A stretch of 64,000 nucleotides of DNA from Paractinoplanes lichenicola (GCF_016785085.1 NZ_JAENHO010000001.1:558001-622000); one strand, 5' to 3'; positions 1-7,468 are shown, counted from the first letter of the stretch. A program made the numbers and translations. The notes: generated by a model from the letters alone, not told the origin.

Positions 1-543
1 GGGGTCCATCTCGCCGGTCTCGGGCACGGGATAGTTGCGTTCCTTGAGGAAGATGCCGCGGCCCGAGATCGTCTTGCCCTGCTTGAAGTGGGCGGCCAGC
101 GTGATGTCCTGGATATGGATCCTCGTTTCGGGGCTGCCCTTGAGCCGCACGAAGCCGGTGCCGTCGGTCTCCAGGTCGCCCGCGTCGACCTCGAGCTCGT
201 CGGCCGCCACGGCCAGCATCACGTCACGGGCCTCGCGGGCGGCCATGATGACTGCGTTGCCGACCCGGTGGGTGCCCCGGCTGGCGAACGTGCCCATGCA
301 GTGCGGGCCGGTGTCGGTGTCGGCGGTGTCGACAATGACGTTCGCCATCGGCATGCCCAGCGTCTCGGCCGCGCACTGGGCGACCACGGTCTTGAGCCCC
401 TGCCCGAGGTCGACCGACGACAGGCTGATCACGAAGGCGCCCATGGTCGTCGCGTGGATCAGCGCCTGGGACGGGTCGCCGCCGAGGTTCATGCCGGTGG
501 GGTAGTTGACCGAGGCGTACCCGCGGCCGCGCAGCAGCGTCAT
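1..543 (-). CDS. Molybdenum hydroxylase, C-terminal molybdopterin-binding subunit (partial, runs off window)
   Basis: This is the second half of a xanthine dehydrogenase/aldehyde oxidase-type large subunit, encoded as a separate gene. It starts at the ATG at 543, which overlaps the TGA of the upstream subunit (ATGA). At least 181 residues are visible before the window edge. They include VDLGQGLKT, the conserved GQG loop that contacts the molybdopterin cytosine dinucleotide cofactor, followed by SRGTHRVGNA, typical of the family. The catalytic glutamate near the C-terminus lies outside the window. The split falls at the natural boundary between the two Mo-binding domains, as in nicotinate dehydrogenase, whose large subunit is also two polypeptides. 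The substrate (purine, N-heterocycle or aldehyde) cannot be told from this. Confidence 0.85.
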   Translation of the reverse strand, partial: MTLLRGRGYASVNYPTGMNLGGDPSQALIHATTMGAFVISLSSVDLGQGLKTVVAQCAAETLGMPMANVIVDTADTDTGPHCMGTFASRGTHRVGNAVIMAAREARDVMLAVAADELEVDAGDLETDGTGFVRLKGSPETRIHIQDITLAAHFKQGKTISGRGIFLKERNYPVPETGEMDP

Positions 544-1928
544 GCTGCCTCTCCTCTCGGGGTGGTCGAGCTCAGTGCCCGGTATTCCTCGGGCAGGTCG
601 TGCCCGACGAGGGCGGCCGCGCGCTGGATGACCTCGATCAGCGCGGTGCCCTCGGCGACCTTGCGGTGGGCCTTGAGGTCGCCGTCGCGATAGGCGTTGC
701 GTAGCCGGAACTGCAACGGGTCCAGGCCGAGGGCGCGGGCGATCCGGTCCATCTGCGACTCGAGGGCGAAGTCGGCGATCGTGACCCCGAAGCCGCGCAT
801 GGCGCTCGACGGGGTGCGGTTCGTGTAGACGCAGTGACAGTCGGCGTAGACGTTCGGAATCGTGTACGGGCCCGGGAGATGCGCGCACGCCTTCGTGGTC
901 CCGTACGGGGAATGGCGGGAATAGGCGCCGGCGTCGACGTAGAGCATGACCTTGCGGGCGACGATGCGGCCGTCGTTCATCACGCCGTCCTTGATGTAGA
1001 TGCGCTCGGCCGCCCGGGGCGACGACACCTGCATCTCCTCCGCGCGCGAATAGACGAACTTGACCGGCCGGTTCGTCAGCGCGGCGGCGATGCAGGCCAG
1101 CGGCTCGACCATCACGTCGACCTTGCCGCCGAAGCCGCCGCCGACCGTGCCACCCTTGACCTGCAGGTCGCTGAACGGCCGGTCGAGGATCAGCGCGGTG
1201 TTGTCGAGCGTGAAGAACGCGGCCTGGGTGTTGCTGTGGATCAGCAGGCGCCCGCTGCTCTGCGGCACGACGATGCAGCCGGTGGTCTCGGTCGGCGCGT
1301 GCTCGATCGGGGCCGAGCTGTAGCGCCAGTCGAAGATGTGGTCGGCCTGCGCGAAACCCTGCTCGACATCGCCGAACCGCAGGCGGCGCGCGTGGTGGCC
1401 CTCGTAGACGAAGTAGTTCGTGCCGGCCTGCTTGATGATCGGGGCGCCCTCGGCCAGCGCCTCCTCGACGTCGAGCACCGCGGGCAGCTCGGTGTAGCTG
1501 ACCCTCACCCGGGCCGCACCCTCGATCGCGGCCGCCTCCGAATCGGCCACCACCGCGACGACGGGCTCGCCCTTGTAGAGCACTCGATCCTCGGCCAGCA
1601 CGGGCTCGTCGTTGGGTTCGATGCCGATCAGCCGCAGCACGACATACCAGTTCGACGGCACGTCCCGATGGGTGATCACGCGCAGCACGCCGGGTACCCG
1701 CTCGGCCTCGGACGTGTCGACGGCGTCGATCCGGGCGTGGTGATGGGCCGAGCGGTGAATCTTGATGTGGGCGAGGTCGGGGAAGGTGCGATCCTCGAAG
1801 AACTCCGTACGGCCGGTGACGTGGCCGAGGGCGTCGGAGCGCTGAACGGTCTTGCCGATGACCTTGAAGTCGCCGTCTTTGCGCTCGTCGCGGAAGTAGT
1901 CGCCGTCGATCGGGTTGACGCGGGGCAT
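540..1928 (-). CDS. Molybdenum hydroxylase, N-terminal molybdopterin-binding subunit
   Basis: 462 aa, matching the N-terminal portion of xanthine dehydrogenase/CO dehydrogenase-like large subunits: an N-terminal ald/xan_dh a/b-hammerhead domain (about residues 20-130) and the first molybdopterin-binding domain with GGGFGGK and AMRGFG motifs. The start is the ATG at 1928, which shares a base with the stop of the 2Fe-2S subunit (TGATG), so the genes are translationally coupled. A longer reading frame extends upstream but runs inside the 2Fe-2S gene. The protein stops where normal large subunits continue into their second Mo domain; that part is supplied by the next gene. I read this as a real split rather than a frameshift because the junction is a clean ATGA overlap. 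Confidence 0.88.
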   Translation of the reverse strand: MPRVNPIDGDYFRDERKDGDFKVIGKTVQRSDALGHVTGRTEFFEDRTFPDLAHIKIHRSAHHHARIDAVDTSEAERVPGVLRVITHRDVPSNWYVVLRLIGIEPNDEPVLAEDRVLYKGEPVVAVVADSEAAAIEGAARVRVSYTELPAVLDVEEALAEGAPIIKQAGTNYFVYEGHHARRLRFGDVEQGFAQADHIFDWRYSSAPIEHAPTETTGCIVVPQSSGRLLIHSNTQAAFFTLDNTALILDRPFSDLQVKGGTVGGGFGGKVDVMVEPLACIAAALTNRPVKFVYSRAEEMQVSSPRAAERIYIKDGVMNDGRIVARKVMLYVDAGAYSRHSPYGTTKACAHLPGPYTIPNVYADCHCVYTNRTPSSAMRGFGVTIADFALESQMDRIARALGLDPLQFRLRNAYRDGDLKAHRKVAEGTALIEVIQRAAALVGHDLPEEYRALSSTTPRGEAA

Positions 1929-2407
1929 CAGAGATTCGCCCCCGCCCGGCGACGCTCGGCGGCGTCGAGGATGGCGCTGACGATCGGCTCGTAACCGGTG
2001 CACCGGCACACGTTGCCGCTGATCGCCTCGTTGACCTCGTCCCGGGTCGGGCTCGGGTTCCGGTCGAGCAGCGCCTCAGCCGACATGATCATGCCCGGGG
2101 TGCAGAAGCCGCACTGGGTGGCGAAGCCGTCGAGGAAGGCCTGCTGGACGTCGCTCAGCACCGGGCCGTCGGCCAGGCCCTCGACGGTCGCGACGTCCCC
2201 GCCGTCCACTGTCATGGCCGGGATCAGGCAGGAGACCACGGGGTCGCCGTCGAGCAGGACCGTGCAGGAGCCGCAGGCGCCTTGGGCACAGCCGCGCTTG
2301 GCCCCGGTGAGGCCTAGTTGTTCGCGCAGGGCCAGCAGGAGGGTGGTCTCGGGGCGGGCGATGAACGTCTTGCCGACCCCGTTGACCTTAAGATTTACGA
2401 TCTTCAT
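1928..2407 (-). CDS. Molybdenum hydroxylase, 2Fe-2S ferredoxin subunit
   Basis: 159 aa, the usual size of the small electron-transfer subunit (CoxS/XdhC/NdhS type). The first cluster is the plant-ferredoxin motif CAQGACGSC plus a following Cys. The second, in the all-helical C-terminal domain, is CGFCTPG and CRCTGY. The subunit passes electrons from the Mo site to FAD. The start chosen is ATG at 2407, because AGGGAGG lies just upstream on the coding strand; an ATG 30 bases further upstream lacks such support. It is the second gene of a four-gene operon read right to left: FAD subunit, 2Fe-2S subunit, Mo subunit part 1, Mo subunit part 2. Confidence 0.93.
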   Translation of the reverse strand: MKIVNLKVNGVGKTFIARPETTLLLALREQLGLTGAKRGCAQGACGSCTVLLDGDPVVSCLIPAMTVDGGDVATVEGLADGPVLSDVQQAFLDGFATQCGFCTPGMIMSAEALLDRNPSPTRDEVNEAISGNVCRCTGYEPIVSAILDAAERRRAGANL

Positions 2408-2512
2408 CGGCGGCCTCCCTCGGTCAGCGACGGGCAATGCTCGCCGCGGCTGAACTCCTTCGCTGGTGACACTCGCCGCTCCTTCACCGAGTGGCGCTCA
2501 CTGCTCATTTGC

Positions 2513-3427
2513 TCAGAGGCCCAGAAGTGCTCGTCGCAGATGGACGGGGAAGACGCGGCGGCGATACCAGGCGGACGCGTACGCGTCGTCGGCCGGCGAC
2601 AGCTCGGTCAAGCCGGCCTGAGCGGCGGCGGCCACGGTCTCCTCGGTCAGCGGACGCCCGGCCAGCGCCTGCTCGACCCTGACGGCGCGGACGACGTGAT
2701 CGCTGACCCCGCCCAACGCGACCCGCACCCCGCCTGCCTCGGTGATCGTCGCGGCCACGGTGACCAGAGACGCGGAGTTGTAGCGGCGGCGGGCTGCCTT
2801 GAGATATCTGAAAGCTCCCGGCGCGGTCAGCTCGAAAGTGACGGCCGTGACCAAAGCCCGCTCCTCCGCCGCCGTCACCGGGGCGCGCTCTTCCAGCCCC
2901 GCTGTCGCCGTGTCGCGCTCCCCCAGCCCCGCTCTCGCCGTGTCGCGCTCTTCCAGCCCCGCTCTCGTCACGGCGCGCTTTCCCAGCCCCGCTGTCGCCG
3001 GGTCGTGCTCGCCCAGTGGCAGCTCGACCGGAGCTTCCTGGCTGGCCAGCACGGCTTTCGCGTTAAGGGCGACCAAGGCGACGGCCAGATCCCCGTACGG
3101 CTGGCGGGCGAACAGGTTGCCGCCGACGGTGGCGAGCGTGCGTACCGGCACCGAGGCGATCGAGCGGACGACGGGGTGCAGGATCGCGAGTCGTGGGTCG
3201 TGCTCGATCTGGGCCAGTGTCGTGGTCGCGCCGATGGTCACTGTGGAGCCGGTGACCGTGATGCCGGCCAGGCCGGTGCGGCGCAGGCTGACCAGTTCGG
3301 TCGGTGGGGATCCGTGGTTGTTGAGCGCCGGCATCACGAGGGTGCCGCCGCCGATGATCGTGGCGCCCGCGGCGATCAGACTCACAGCCGCGGGCACGTC
3401 CTCGGGGACATGAACCTCAGTCAACAT
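2513..3427 (-). CDS. Molybdenum hydroxylase, FAD-binding subunit
   Basis: 304 aa FAD-binding subunit (CoxM/XdhB type) that hands electrons from the iron-sulfur centres to NAD or another acceptor. The family signatures are IIGGGTLV near the N-terminus and ATVGGNLF at about residue 100, both contacting FAD, followed by the CO dehydrogenase flavoprotein C-terminal domain (from about residue 195). Between the two domains is an odd insertion of about 45 residues, a 10-residue repeat (AGLEERDTAR-like) encoded by a 30-bp DNA repeat. It is the first gene of the operon and starts at ATG 3427 behind AAAAGGA. The neighbouring divergent GntR regulator probably controls it. Confidence 0.9.
   Translation of the reverse strand: MLTEVHVPEDVPAAVSLIAAGATIIGGGTLVMPALNNHGSPPTELVSLRRTGLAGITVTGSTVTIGATTTLAQIEHDPRLAILHPVVRSIASVPVRTLATVGGNLFARQPYGDLAVALVALNAKAVLASQEAPVELPLGEHDPATAGLGKRAVTRAGLEERDTARAGLGERDTATAGLEERAPVTAAEERALVTAVTFELTAPGAFRYLKAARRRYNSASLVTVAATITEAGGVRVALGGVSDHVVRAVRVEQALAGRPLTEETVAAAAQAGLTELSPADDAYASAWYRRRVFPVHLRRALLGL
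2881..3016 (-). repeat. 30-bp minisatellite inside the FAD-subunit gene
   Basis: Four full copies and one half copy of a 30-bp unit occur in exact register at 2881, 2911, 2941, 2971 and 3001. All contain the core CCCAGCCCCGCT or TCCAGCCCCGCT. Because 30 is a multiple of three, the reading frame stays open and encodes a charged, helical-looking 10-residue repeat between the FAD domains. Copy number could vary between strains. Confidence 0.9.
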
Positions 3428-3438
3428 GCGAGATCCTT

Positions 3439-3457
3439 TTATCGATAATCGATAATC
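3439..3457. promoter_or_regulatory. Probable GntR operator / promoter in divergent region
   Basis: TTATCGATAATCGATAATC is an AT-rich island in an otherwise very GC-rich region. It holds the perfect 10-bp palindrome TTATCGATAA, and ATCGATA is repeated with a 7-bp step. It lies between the divergent starts of the molybdenum hydroxylase operon (3427) and the GntR gene (3515), where FadR-subfamily regulators typically bind their own operators. The assignment rests on position and symmetry only. Confidence 0.55.
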
Positions 3458-3514
3458 TCACCGTAACCGGGGCTTACTAAGCTGGTCAATGTCCCGTTCG
3501 ATCCGGCGGAGAAG

Positions 3515-4189
3515 GTGAGCACGCTGTCGAGGCCGACCCTCAGCGAGAGCATCCGCGACGGCCTGGTCGAGATGATCGTGGCGGGCCACTATCGCGCGGG
3601 TGAGCGGCTGGTCGAGACGAGGATCGCGGCCGACTTCGGGACCAGCCAGGCCCCCGTACGGGAAGCTTTGCGGGAACTCGAAGGACTGGGCCTGGTCGAG
3701 AGCCGGCCCCGACGTGGGCGGCATGTCCTGCCGTTCGTGGAGCAGACACTGCGCGAGGCGTATGTGGTGCGGGCCGCCCTGGAGGAGACGGCGACCCGGC
3801 TGGCCATGCTCGCCCACAAGCTCCCGCTCGACGAGATGCGCGAGGACGTCGCCGACATGCGCCGCTCCGCGACGGCTGGTGACGTACGGGCAATCGGCCT
3901 GGCCAGCACCCAGTTCCACCGCCGGGTCGTGCTGGCCGCGGGCAACTTCCTGCTCGAACGCGCCTGGGAGGCGTTGCAGATCGAGGCCCGTACGGCGATC
4001 ACGCTGATGGTGATCCAGCCCGACCTCACTCATGTGGCCGAAGAGCACGCCACCCTGCTCCACATCCTCGAGACCGGCGACGTCGAGGCCGCATGCCTGC
4101 ACACGCGCTCCCACCAGTGGGCATACGCAGACCTCCCCCATGACATGCACGGAGCGGCCCGGGCGGTGCGCTTCCCCACCTCGCCCTGA
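3515..4189 (+). CDS. GntR-family transcriptional regulator, FadR/FCD subfamily
   Basis: 224 aa. The N-terminal winged helix (about residues 8-75) has the GntR pattern: LSESIRDGLVEMIVAGHYRAG, then a helix reading SQAPVREALRELEGLGLV. The C-terminal helical FCD ligand-binding domain (about 85-210) includes the FHRRVVLAAGN stretch seen in this subfamily, whose histidines bind a metal and a carboxylate ligand. The start is GTG at 3515. It is divergent from the molybdenum hydroxylase operon and is its likely ligand-responsive repressor; the ligand is probably a carboxylate related to the enzyme substrate (inference). Confidence 0.9.
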   Translation: MSTLSRPTLSESIRDGLVEMIVAGHYRAGERLVETRIAADFGTSQAPVREALRELEGLGLVESRPRRGRHVLPFVEQTLREAYVVRAALEETATRLAMLAHKLPLDEMREDVADMRRSATAGDVRAIGLASTQFHRRVVLAAGNFLLERAWEALQIEARTAITLMVIQPDLTHVAEEHATLLHILETGDVEAACLHTRSHQWAYADLPHDMHGAARAVRFPTSP

Positions 4190-4260
4190 CCCTTCTCGCC
4201 ACCACCTGCGCCCGCGCCCTCGTCGCCTGCAGCCTCCCTAAATCGAACTCTTTCGCTGTC

Positions 4261-4289
4261 TTGCTGCCTCCCGACCCTGGGGTTACCGT
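4261..4289 (+). promoter_or_regulatory. Predicted promoter of the GH6 cellulase gene
   Basis: TTGCTG (4261-4266) and TACCGT (4284-4289) are spaced 17 bp apart, a reasonable housekeeping-sigma layout. The CelR-like operator begins two bases after the -10 box, so a bound repressor would cover the transcription start. Confidence 0.45.
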
Positions 4290-4290
4290 G

Positions 4291-4304
4291 TGGGAGCGCT
4301 CCCA
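4291..4304. promoter_or_regulatory. CelR/CebR-type cellulase operator
   Basis: TGGGAGCGCTCCCA is a perfect 14-bp palindrome. It is identical to the site known for CelR, the LacI-family cellobiose-responsive repressor of cellulase genes in Thermobifida; Streptomyces CebR sites are very similar. It sits 30 bp upstream of the cellulase start codon. The CelR gene itself is not in this window. Confidence 0.9.
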
Positions 4305-4334
4305 ACCCGACATTCCCCTTCGGAAGGAAGCACT

Positions 4335-5693
4335 TTGTCCCCCACCGCTCTCCGGCGCTCCCTGCTGGCCGCGTCCGCCGTGTGCGTCACGGCCGGCGTC
4401 TGGCTCGCCGCCGGCACCGCCTCGGCCGGCACGCTCACCGGCACCCTCTACCGTGACCCCGACACGGCCGTCGCCCGCTGGGTGGCCGCCAACCCCACCG
4501 ATTCCCGTACGGCGTTGATCAGTTCCCGGATCGCCAGCCAGCCCGCCACGCGCTGGCTGTCCAACTTCAACCTCGGCACCGTCGAGTCCGAGGTCGCCAC
4601 CTACGTCGGCGCGGCCACCAACGCCGGCCAGGTGCCCGCCCTGACCGTCTACGGCATCCCCAACCGTGACTGCGGCGGCGCCAGCGCGGGCGGCGCACCC
4701 GACCTGGCCACCTATCAGACCTGGGTCAACGGCATCGCCCGCGGCCTGGCCGGACGCACCACGCTGATCATGCTGGAGCCCGACTCGATCGCCCTGCAAA
4801 CGTGCCTCAGCGCCGCCGAGATCACCGCCCGCGACCAGGCCCTGGCCACCGCGACCCGCACCCTCAAGGCGTCCGGGGCCAAGGTCTATCTCGACGGCGG
4901 CCACTCGGCCTGGAACGCCGCCGCCGAACAGGCCCGCCGCCTGGCCAACGCGGGCGCCGCCGACAGCGACGGCTTCTACACCAACGCCTCGAACTTCCAG
5001 TCCACCGCCAACGAGACCACGTTCGGCCGCGCGGTGCTGAGCGCCCTCTCCGGCCGCGGCATCACCGGCAAACGCCAGGTGATCGACACGAGCCGCAACG
5101 GCGGCGCATCCGGCGACTGGTGCGGCGACGACAACACCGACCGCCGAATCGGCCGCTACCCCACCCTGAACACCGGCGACGCCAGCATCGACGCCTACCT
5201 CTGGATCAAACCCCCCGGCGAAGCCGACGGCTGCGCCTACCCCGCCGGCTCGTTCCAGCCCGCCCTCGCCGCAAGCCTGGCCACCGGCGCGGCGACCCCG
5301 CCGACCACTCCCCCGACCACACCGCCCACTACCCCGCCGACGACGCCTCCCACGACGCCGCCGACCACACCGCCCACGACACCGCCGACGAACCCGCCGA
5401 CCGGCGCCTGCAGCGCGACCTACACGACCTCAAGTTCATGGCAGGGCGGCTTCCAGGGCCAGACCACAGTCAAGGCAGGCACCAGCGCAATCAACGGCTG
5501 GGCAGTCTCCTGGACCCTCACCTCAGGCCAGTCGATCACCCAGGTCTGGGGCGGCGTCCTGACGGTCATCGGCTCAACGGCCACCGTCCGCAACGCAGCC
5601 TGGAACGGCTCCCTGCAGCCAGGCGCCACAGCCGAGTTCGGCTTCATCGCCTCCGGCCCGGCCGGCACTTCCGGCCTCGCTTGCTCGGCCTGA
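4335..5693 (+). CDS. Secreted GH6 endo-beta-1,4-glucanase with C-terminal CBM2
   Basis: 452 aa exported cellulase. Residues 1-31 are a signal peptide with twin Arg, a hydrophobic core and a TASA-G cleavage site. The GH6 catalytic domain follows (about 32-318) with the expected motifs MLEPDSIAL (general acid Asp), YLDGGHSAW, DTSRNG and WIKPPGEADG. Its short length, about 290 residues, resembles open-cleft GH6 endoglucanases rather than cellobiohydrolases. A PTTPP repeat linker (encoded by 12-bp DNA repeats around 5299-5404) leads to a family 2 cellulose-binding module with exposed Trp residues (SSSWQGGF, NGWAVSW, NAAWNG). The start is TTG at 4335, set by GGAAGGAAG immediately upstream; an in-frame ATG at 4290 overlaps the operator and is unlikely. 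The gene is probably induced by cellobiose through the operator at 4291. Confidence 0.93.
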   Translation: MSPTALRRSLLAASAVCVTAGVWLAAGTASAGTLTGTLYRDPDTAVARWVAANPTDSRTALISSRIASQPATRWLSNFNLGTVESEVATYVGAATNAGQVPALTVYGIPNRDCGGASAGGAPDLATYQTWVNGIARGLAGRTTLIMLEPDSIALQTCLSAAEITARDQALATATRTLKASGAKVYLDGGHSAWNAAAEQARRLANAGAADSDGFYTNASNFQSTANETTFGRAVLSALSGRGITGKRQVIDTSRNGGASGDWCGDDNTDRRIGRYPTLNTGDASIDAYLWIKPPGEADGCAYPAGSFQPALAASLATGAATPPTTPPTTPPTTPPTTPPTTPPTTPPTTPPTNPPTGACSATYTTSSSWQGGFQGQTTVKAGTSAINGWAVSWTLTSGQSITQVWGGVLTVIGSTATVRNAAWNGSLQPGATAEFGFIASGPAGTSGLACSA

Positions 5694-5710
5694 CCACTCC
5701 ACGCACCCCC

Positions 5711-5739
5711 GCGCGGGCCGGGATCTTCCCGGCCCGCGC
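5711..5739 (+). terminator. Hairpin terminator after the cellulase gene
   Basis: A perfect 13-bp stem (GCGCGGGCCGGGA paired with TCCCGGCCCGCGC) with a 3-base loop starts 18 bases after the cellulase stop. There is no long T-run, as is common for terminators in high-GC actinomycetes. Confidence 0.8.
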
Positions 5740-5753
5740 TGCTCGGCCAACTC

Positions 5754-6363
5754 TTGAGTAAGCACTCACTTACCGGACCCCGGTTGACGCCCGGTCCGGA
5801 AGTAAGTACTCACTCACAAGGACCGACCGTTGGTCCCTCCGAAAGGTATGTGAGTACTCGCTCACAAGGATCGGCGCGACTCTTTAGTAAGCAATGACCC
5901 GCCGGACGACTCACCGCCTCACCGCCGAAGTGACCACTCACTCACAAGTCCGACCCATGCGCCCACAATCAGGTATGTAAGTACTCACTCACAGACAATG
6001 CCCTGTTCTGCGGTCGGATCGGTGGCTAGGTGCGTGAGCCGACCGGCGCGCCCACAAAGAGGTATGTGAGCACTCACTCACAAGCGAGGCCCCGCCCGGT
6101 GCCCGGGTCGGCGGTTCGGTGCGCAAACTGACCGGCACGCCCACAACCAGATACGTGAGCACTCACTCACCAGCCGTGCCCTGCCAGGCGCCCGGGTCGG
6201 TGGCTTAATGTGCGAGCCGATCGGCATGCCCACAACCAGGTATGTGAGCACTCACTCACAAGCGGATCCGGGCACCAGGATCTCGCGATCGCCGCGGCTC
6301 GCCCACTGAGCGGGAGCTCGCGATCTCCATGGCCGCGACATTTGAGTGAGCACTCACATACCT
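5754..6363. repeat. Gene-free array of nine 16-bp TetR-operator-like dyads, partly an 89-bp tandem repeat
   Basis: This fills the 730-bp gap between two convergent genes. The dyad consensus is GTRAG-N6-CTYAC (typical copy GTGAGCACTCACTCAC). I place copies at 5758, 5802, 5850, 5930 (GTGAC variant), 5977, 6066, 6155, 6244 and 6346; the last reads best as an inverted copy, and a degenerate one lies near 5886. Successive spacings are 44, 48, 80, 47, 89, 89, 89 and 102 bp. In the right part the DNA between dyads is also repeated (for example GCCCGGGTCGG and GCCCACAA blocks, then GGTATGTGAG). No convincing reading frame crosses it, and both flanking genes end here, so it is not an ordinary promoter. 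The dyads look like TetR-family operators, but no TetR gene is in the window. Confidence 0.9.
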
Positions 6364-6423
6364 CGCCGGAGAGCGGGGCCGGTTCGGCGCGTTACGCCGC
6401 CGCGACGAAGTGAGCGCATCGCC

Positions 6424-6723
6424 CTACCGGACCGGCAGGCTGACCCGTCGTCCCAGGCCGACCTTTGCGGCGTCGGTTGCGGTCACCATCGCGTACGCCC
6501 CCGATGGCACGCCCTGGCGCGTAGCCACCCGGGAGGCCGCCCGCAGCAAAGTCCGCTCGTTGGCGCCGGCGATGAAGAAGACGAACTCGTCGCCGACTTC
6601 CTCACCGTCCTCGTATTCTTCGATGCGGAACTCGTTCTCCAGGTCGATCATGAAGTCGCCGACATCGTCGATCCACTCGTCGTCCGCGGTCACCGGGAAG
6701 TGGATCTCCACCATCACTGCCAT
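6424..6723 (-). CDS. Conserved-looking hypothetical protein, 99 aa
   Basis: I do not recognise the family. The product is a small soluble protein with a strongly acidic centre (EEYEDGEEVGDE, about residues 35-46) flanked by beta-like segments (VEIHFPV, EFVFFIAG) and a basic C-terminus. It has no signal peptide or membrane segment. Two in-frame ATGs, at 6723 and 6714, could start it; neither has a clear ribosome site. It is convergent with the cellulase gene across the dyad array and lies 30 bp downstream of the NAD(P)-binding reductase gene, so it may share its transcript. Confidence 0.6.
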   Translation of the reverse strand: MAVMVEIHFPVTADDEWIDDVGDFMIDLENEFRIEEYEDGEEVGDEFVFFIAGANERTLLRAASRVATRQGVPSGAYAMVTATDAAKVGLGRRVSLPVR

Positions 6724-6753
6724 GCCGATGATGATTCAGCACCGGCCCCGGGC

Positions 6754-7404
6754 TCAGTACGCCAGGTTCACATGTGCGCGGTGGTGGCTGCCCTTCTCGA
6801 TCAGGTCGACGAAACCCAGCGCGTAGTCGGCGCCCGAGATCGTGCCGCCGCCGTCGGGCTGGACGGCCACGTCGTCGCCGAGTCGGTATTCGCCGCGGGA
6901 CGTGCCGGGGGCGTGCGCGCCGAAGCCGCCGGCCGGGCTCACGAACACCCAGTCGAGCGACGGCGGCGTCGCGGGCAGGTCGTCGGTGATCAGCGCCGCG
7001 GTGATGACGATCTCGCCGTGGAACGCGGCCGGCGCGTGGCTAAGGTCTTCTGCGAACCGGGGCGCCCCGGCCGCGGGGCGCAGCGACGAGAAGCCGCCGA
7101 CGACGTACAGGGGCGCCCCCGCCGCGTCGGCCAGGCGCGCGATCGTGCGATAGACGTCGCGGTAGGCGGACCCGGCGAGCGGACCACGAGCCGCCAGCGC
7201 GCCCACGACGACGTCCGCGCCGGAGACGACGGCGGTGAGCGCGGCCTCGTCCTGGGCGTCGCCTTGCACGTAGGTCACGTCGGGAACCCGTACGGCGGGA
7301 ATTGACCGGCTGAACGCGGTGACCTCGTGACCGCGGGCGGCGGCCTCAGCGACGATGGCCGATCCGGCATAACCGGTGCCACCGATGACAACGATGCGGG
7401 ACAT
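6754..7404 (-). CDS. NAD(P)-binding oxidoreductase (atypical SDR, NmrA-like)
   Basis: 216 aa Rossmann-fold protein. The N-terminal GGTGYAGSAI (about residues 8-17) is the atypical-SDR dinucleotide-binding glycine motif, followed by an acidic/basic switch region ending in FSRS, then VQGDAQDEAAL, as in NAD(P)H-binding YwnB/BVR-B-like proteins. It lacks the classical YxxxK catalytic pair, so it may be a reductase or a redox-sensing protein. The start at ATG 7404 has a strong AGGAGG site 6 bases upstream. It is divergent from an HxlR regulator, the usual arrangement for this family, suggesting control by that regulator in response to redox or electrophile stress. Confidence 0.88.
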   Translation of the reverse strand: MSRIVVIGGTGYAGSAIVAEAAARGHEVTAFSRSIPAVRVPDVTYVQGDAQDEAALTAVVSGADVVVGALAARGPLAGSAYRDVYRTIARLADAAGAPLYVVGGFSSLRPAAGAPRFAEDLSHAPAAFHGEIVITAALITDDLPATPPSLDWVFVSPAGGFGAHAPGTSRGEYRLGDDVAVQPDGGGTISGADYALGFVDLIEKGSHHRAHVNLAY

Positions 7405-7450
7405 GTTTTCCTCCTGATTTCTTGCCGACTCGGTTACCGTAGGAGACCAA

Positions 7451-7468
7451 CTACCTCTCGGGAAGTAG
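7451..7468. promoter_or_regulatory. Imperfect palindrome, likely HxlR operator
   Basis: CTACCTCTCGGGAAGTAG is an 18-bp imperfect palindrome in the 71-bp gap between the reductase and HxlR starts. Arms CTAC/GTAG match perfectly and most inner positions also pair. HxlR proteins bind such dyads as dimers in divergent promoters. Confidence 0.6.

Noticed and set aside
540..543. Frameshift as the cause of the split molybdopterin gene
   Set aside because: The two parts meet at a neat ATGA overlap at a domain boundary, and both ends read as natural termini, so a split gene is the simpler reading. Relatives would settle it.
834..1994. Plus-strand open frame over the molybdenum hydroxylase gene
   Set aside because: Arg/His/Val-rich shadow of a clear enzyme gene on the other strand.
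4290..4334. ATG at 4290 as cellulase start
   Set aside because: It would place the CelR operator inside the coding region and add residues before a normal signal peptide; the TTG at 4335 has a strong ribosome site.
5754..6363. CRISPR-like appearance of the repeat array
   Set aside because: The repeated part includes most of the 'spacer', units differ in length (44-102 bp), the conserved core is a 16-bp dyad and no cas genes are near.
6210..6413. 67-aa open frame in the dyad array
   Set aside because: Built from the repeats themselves, with no ribosome site and no match to a protein pattern I know.
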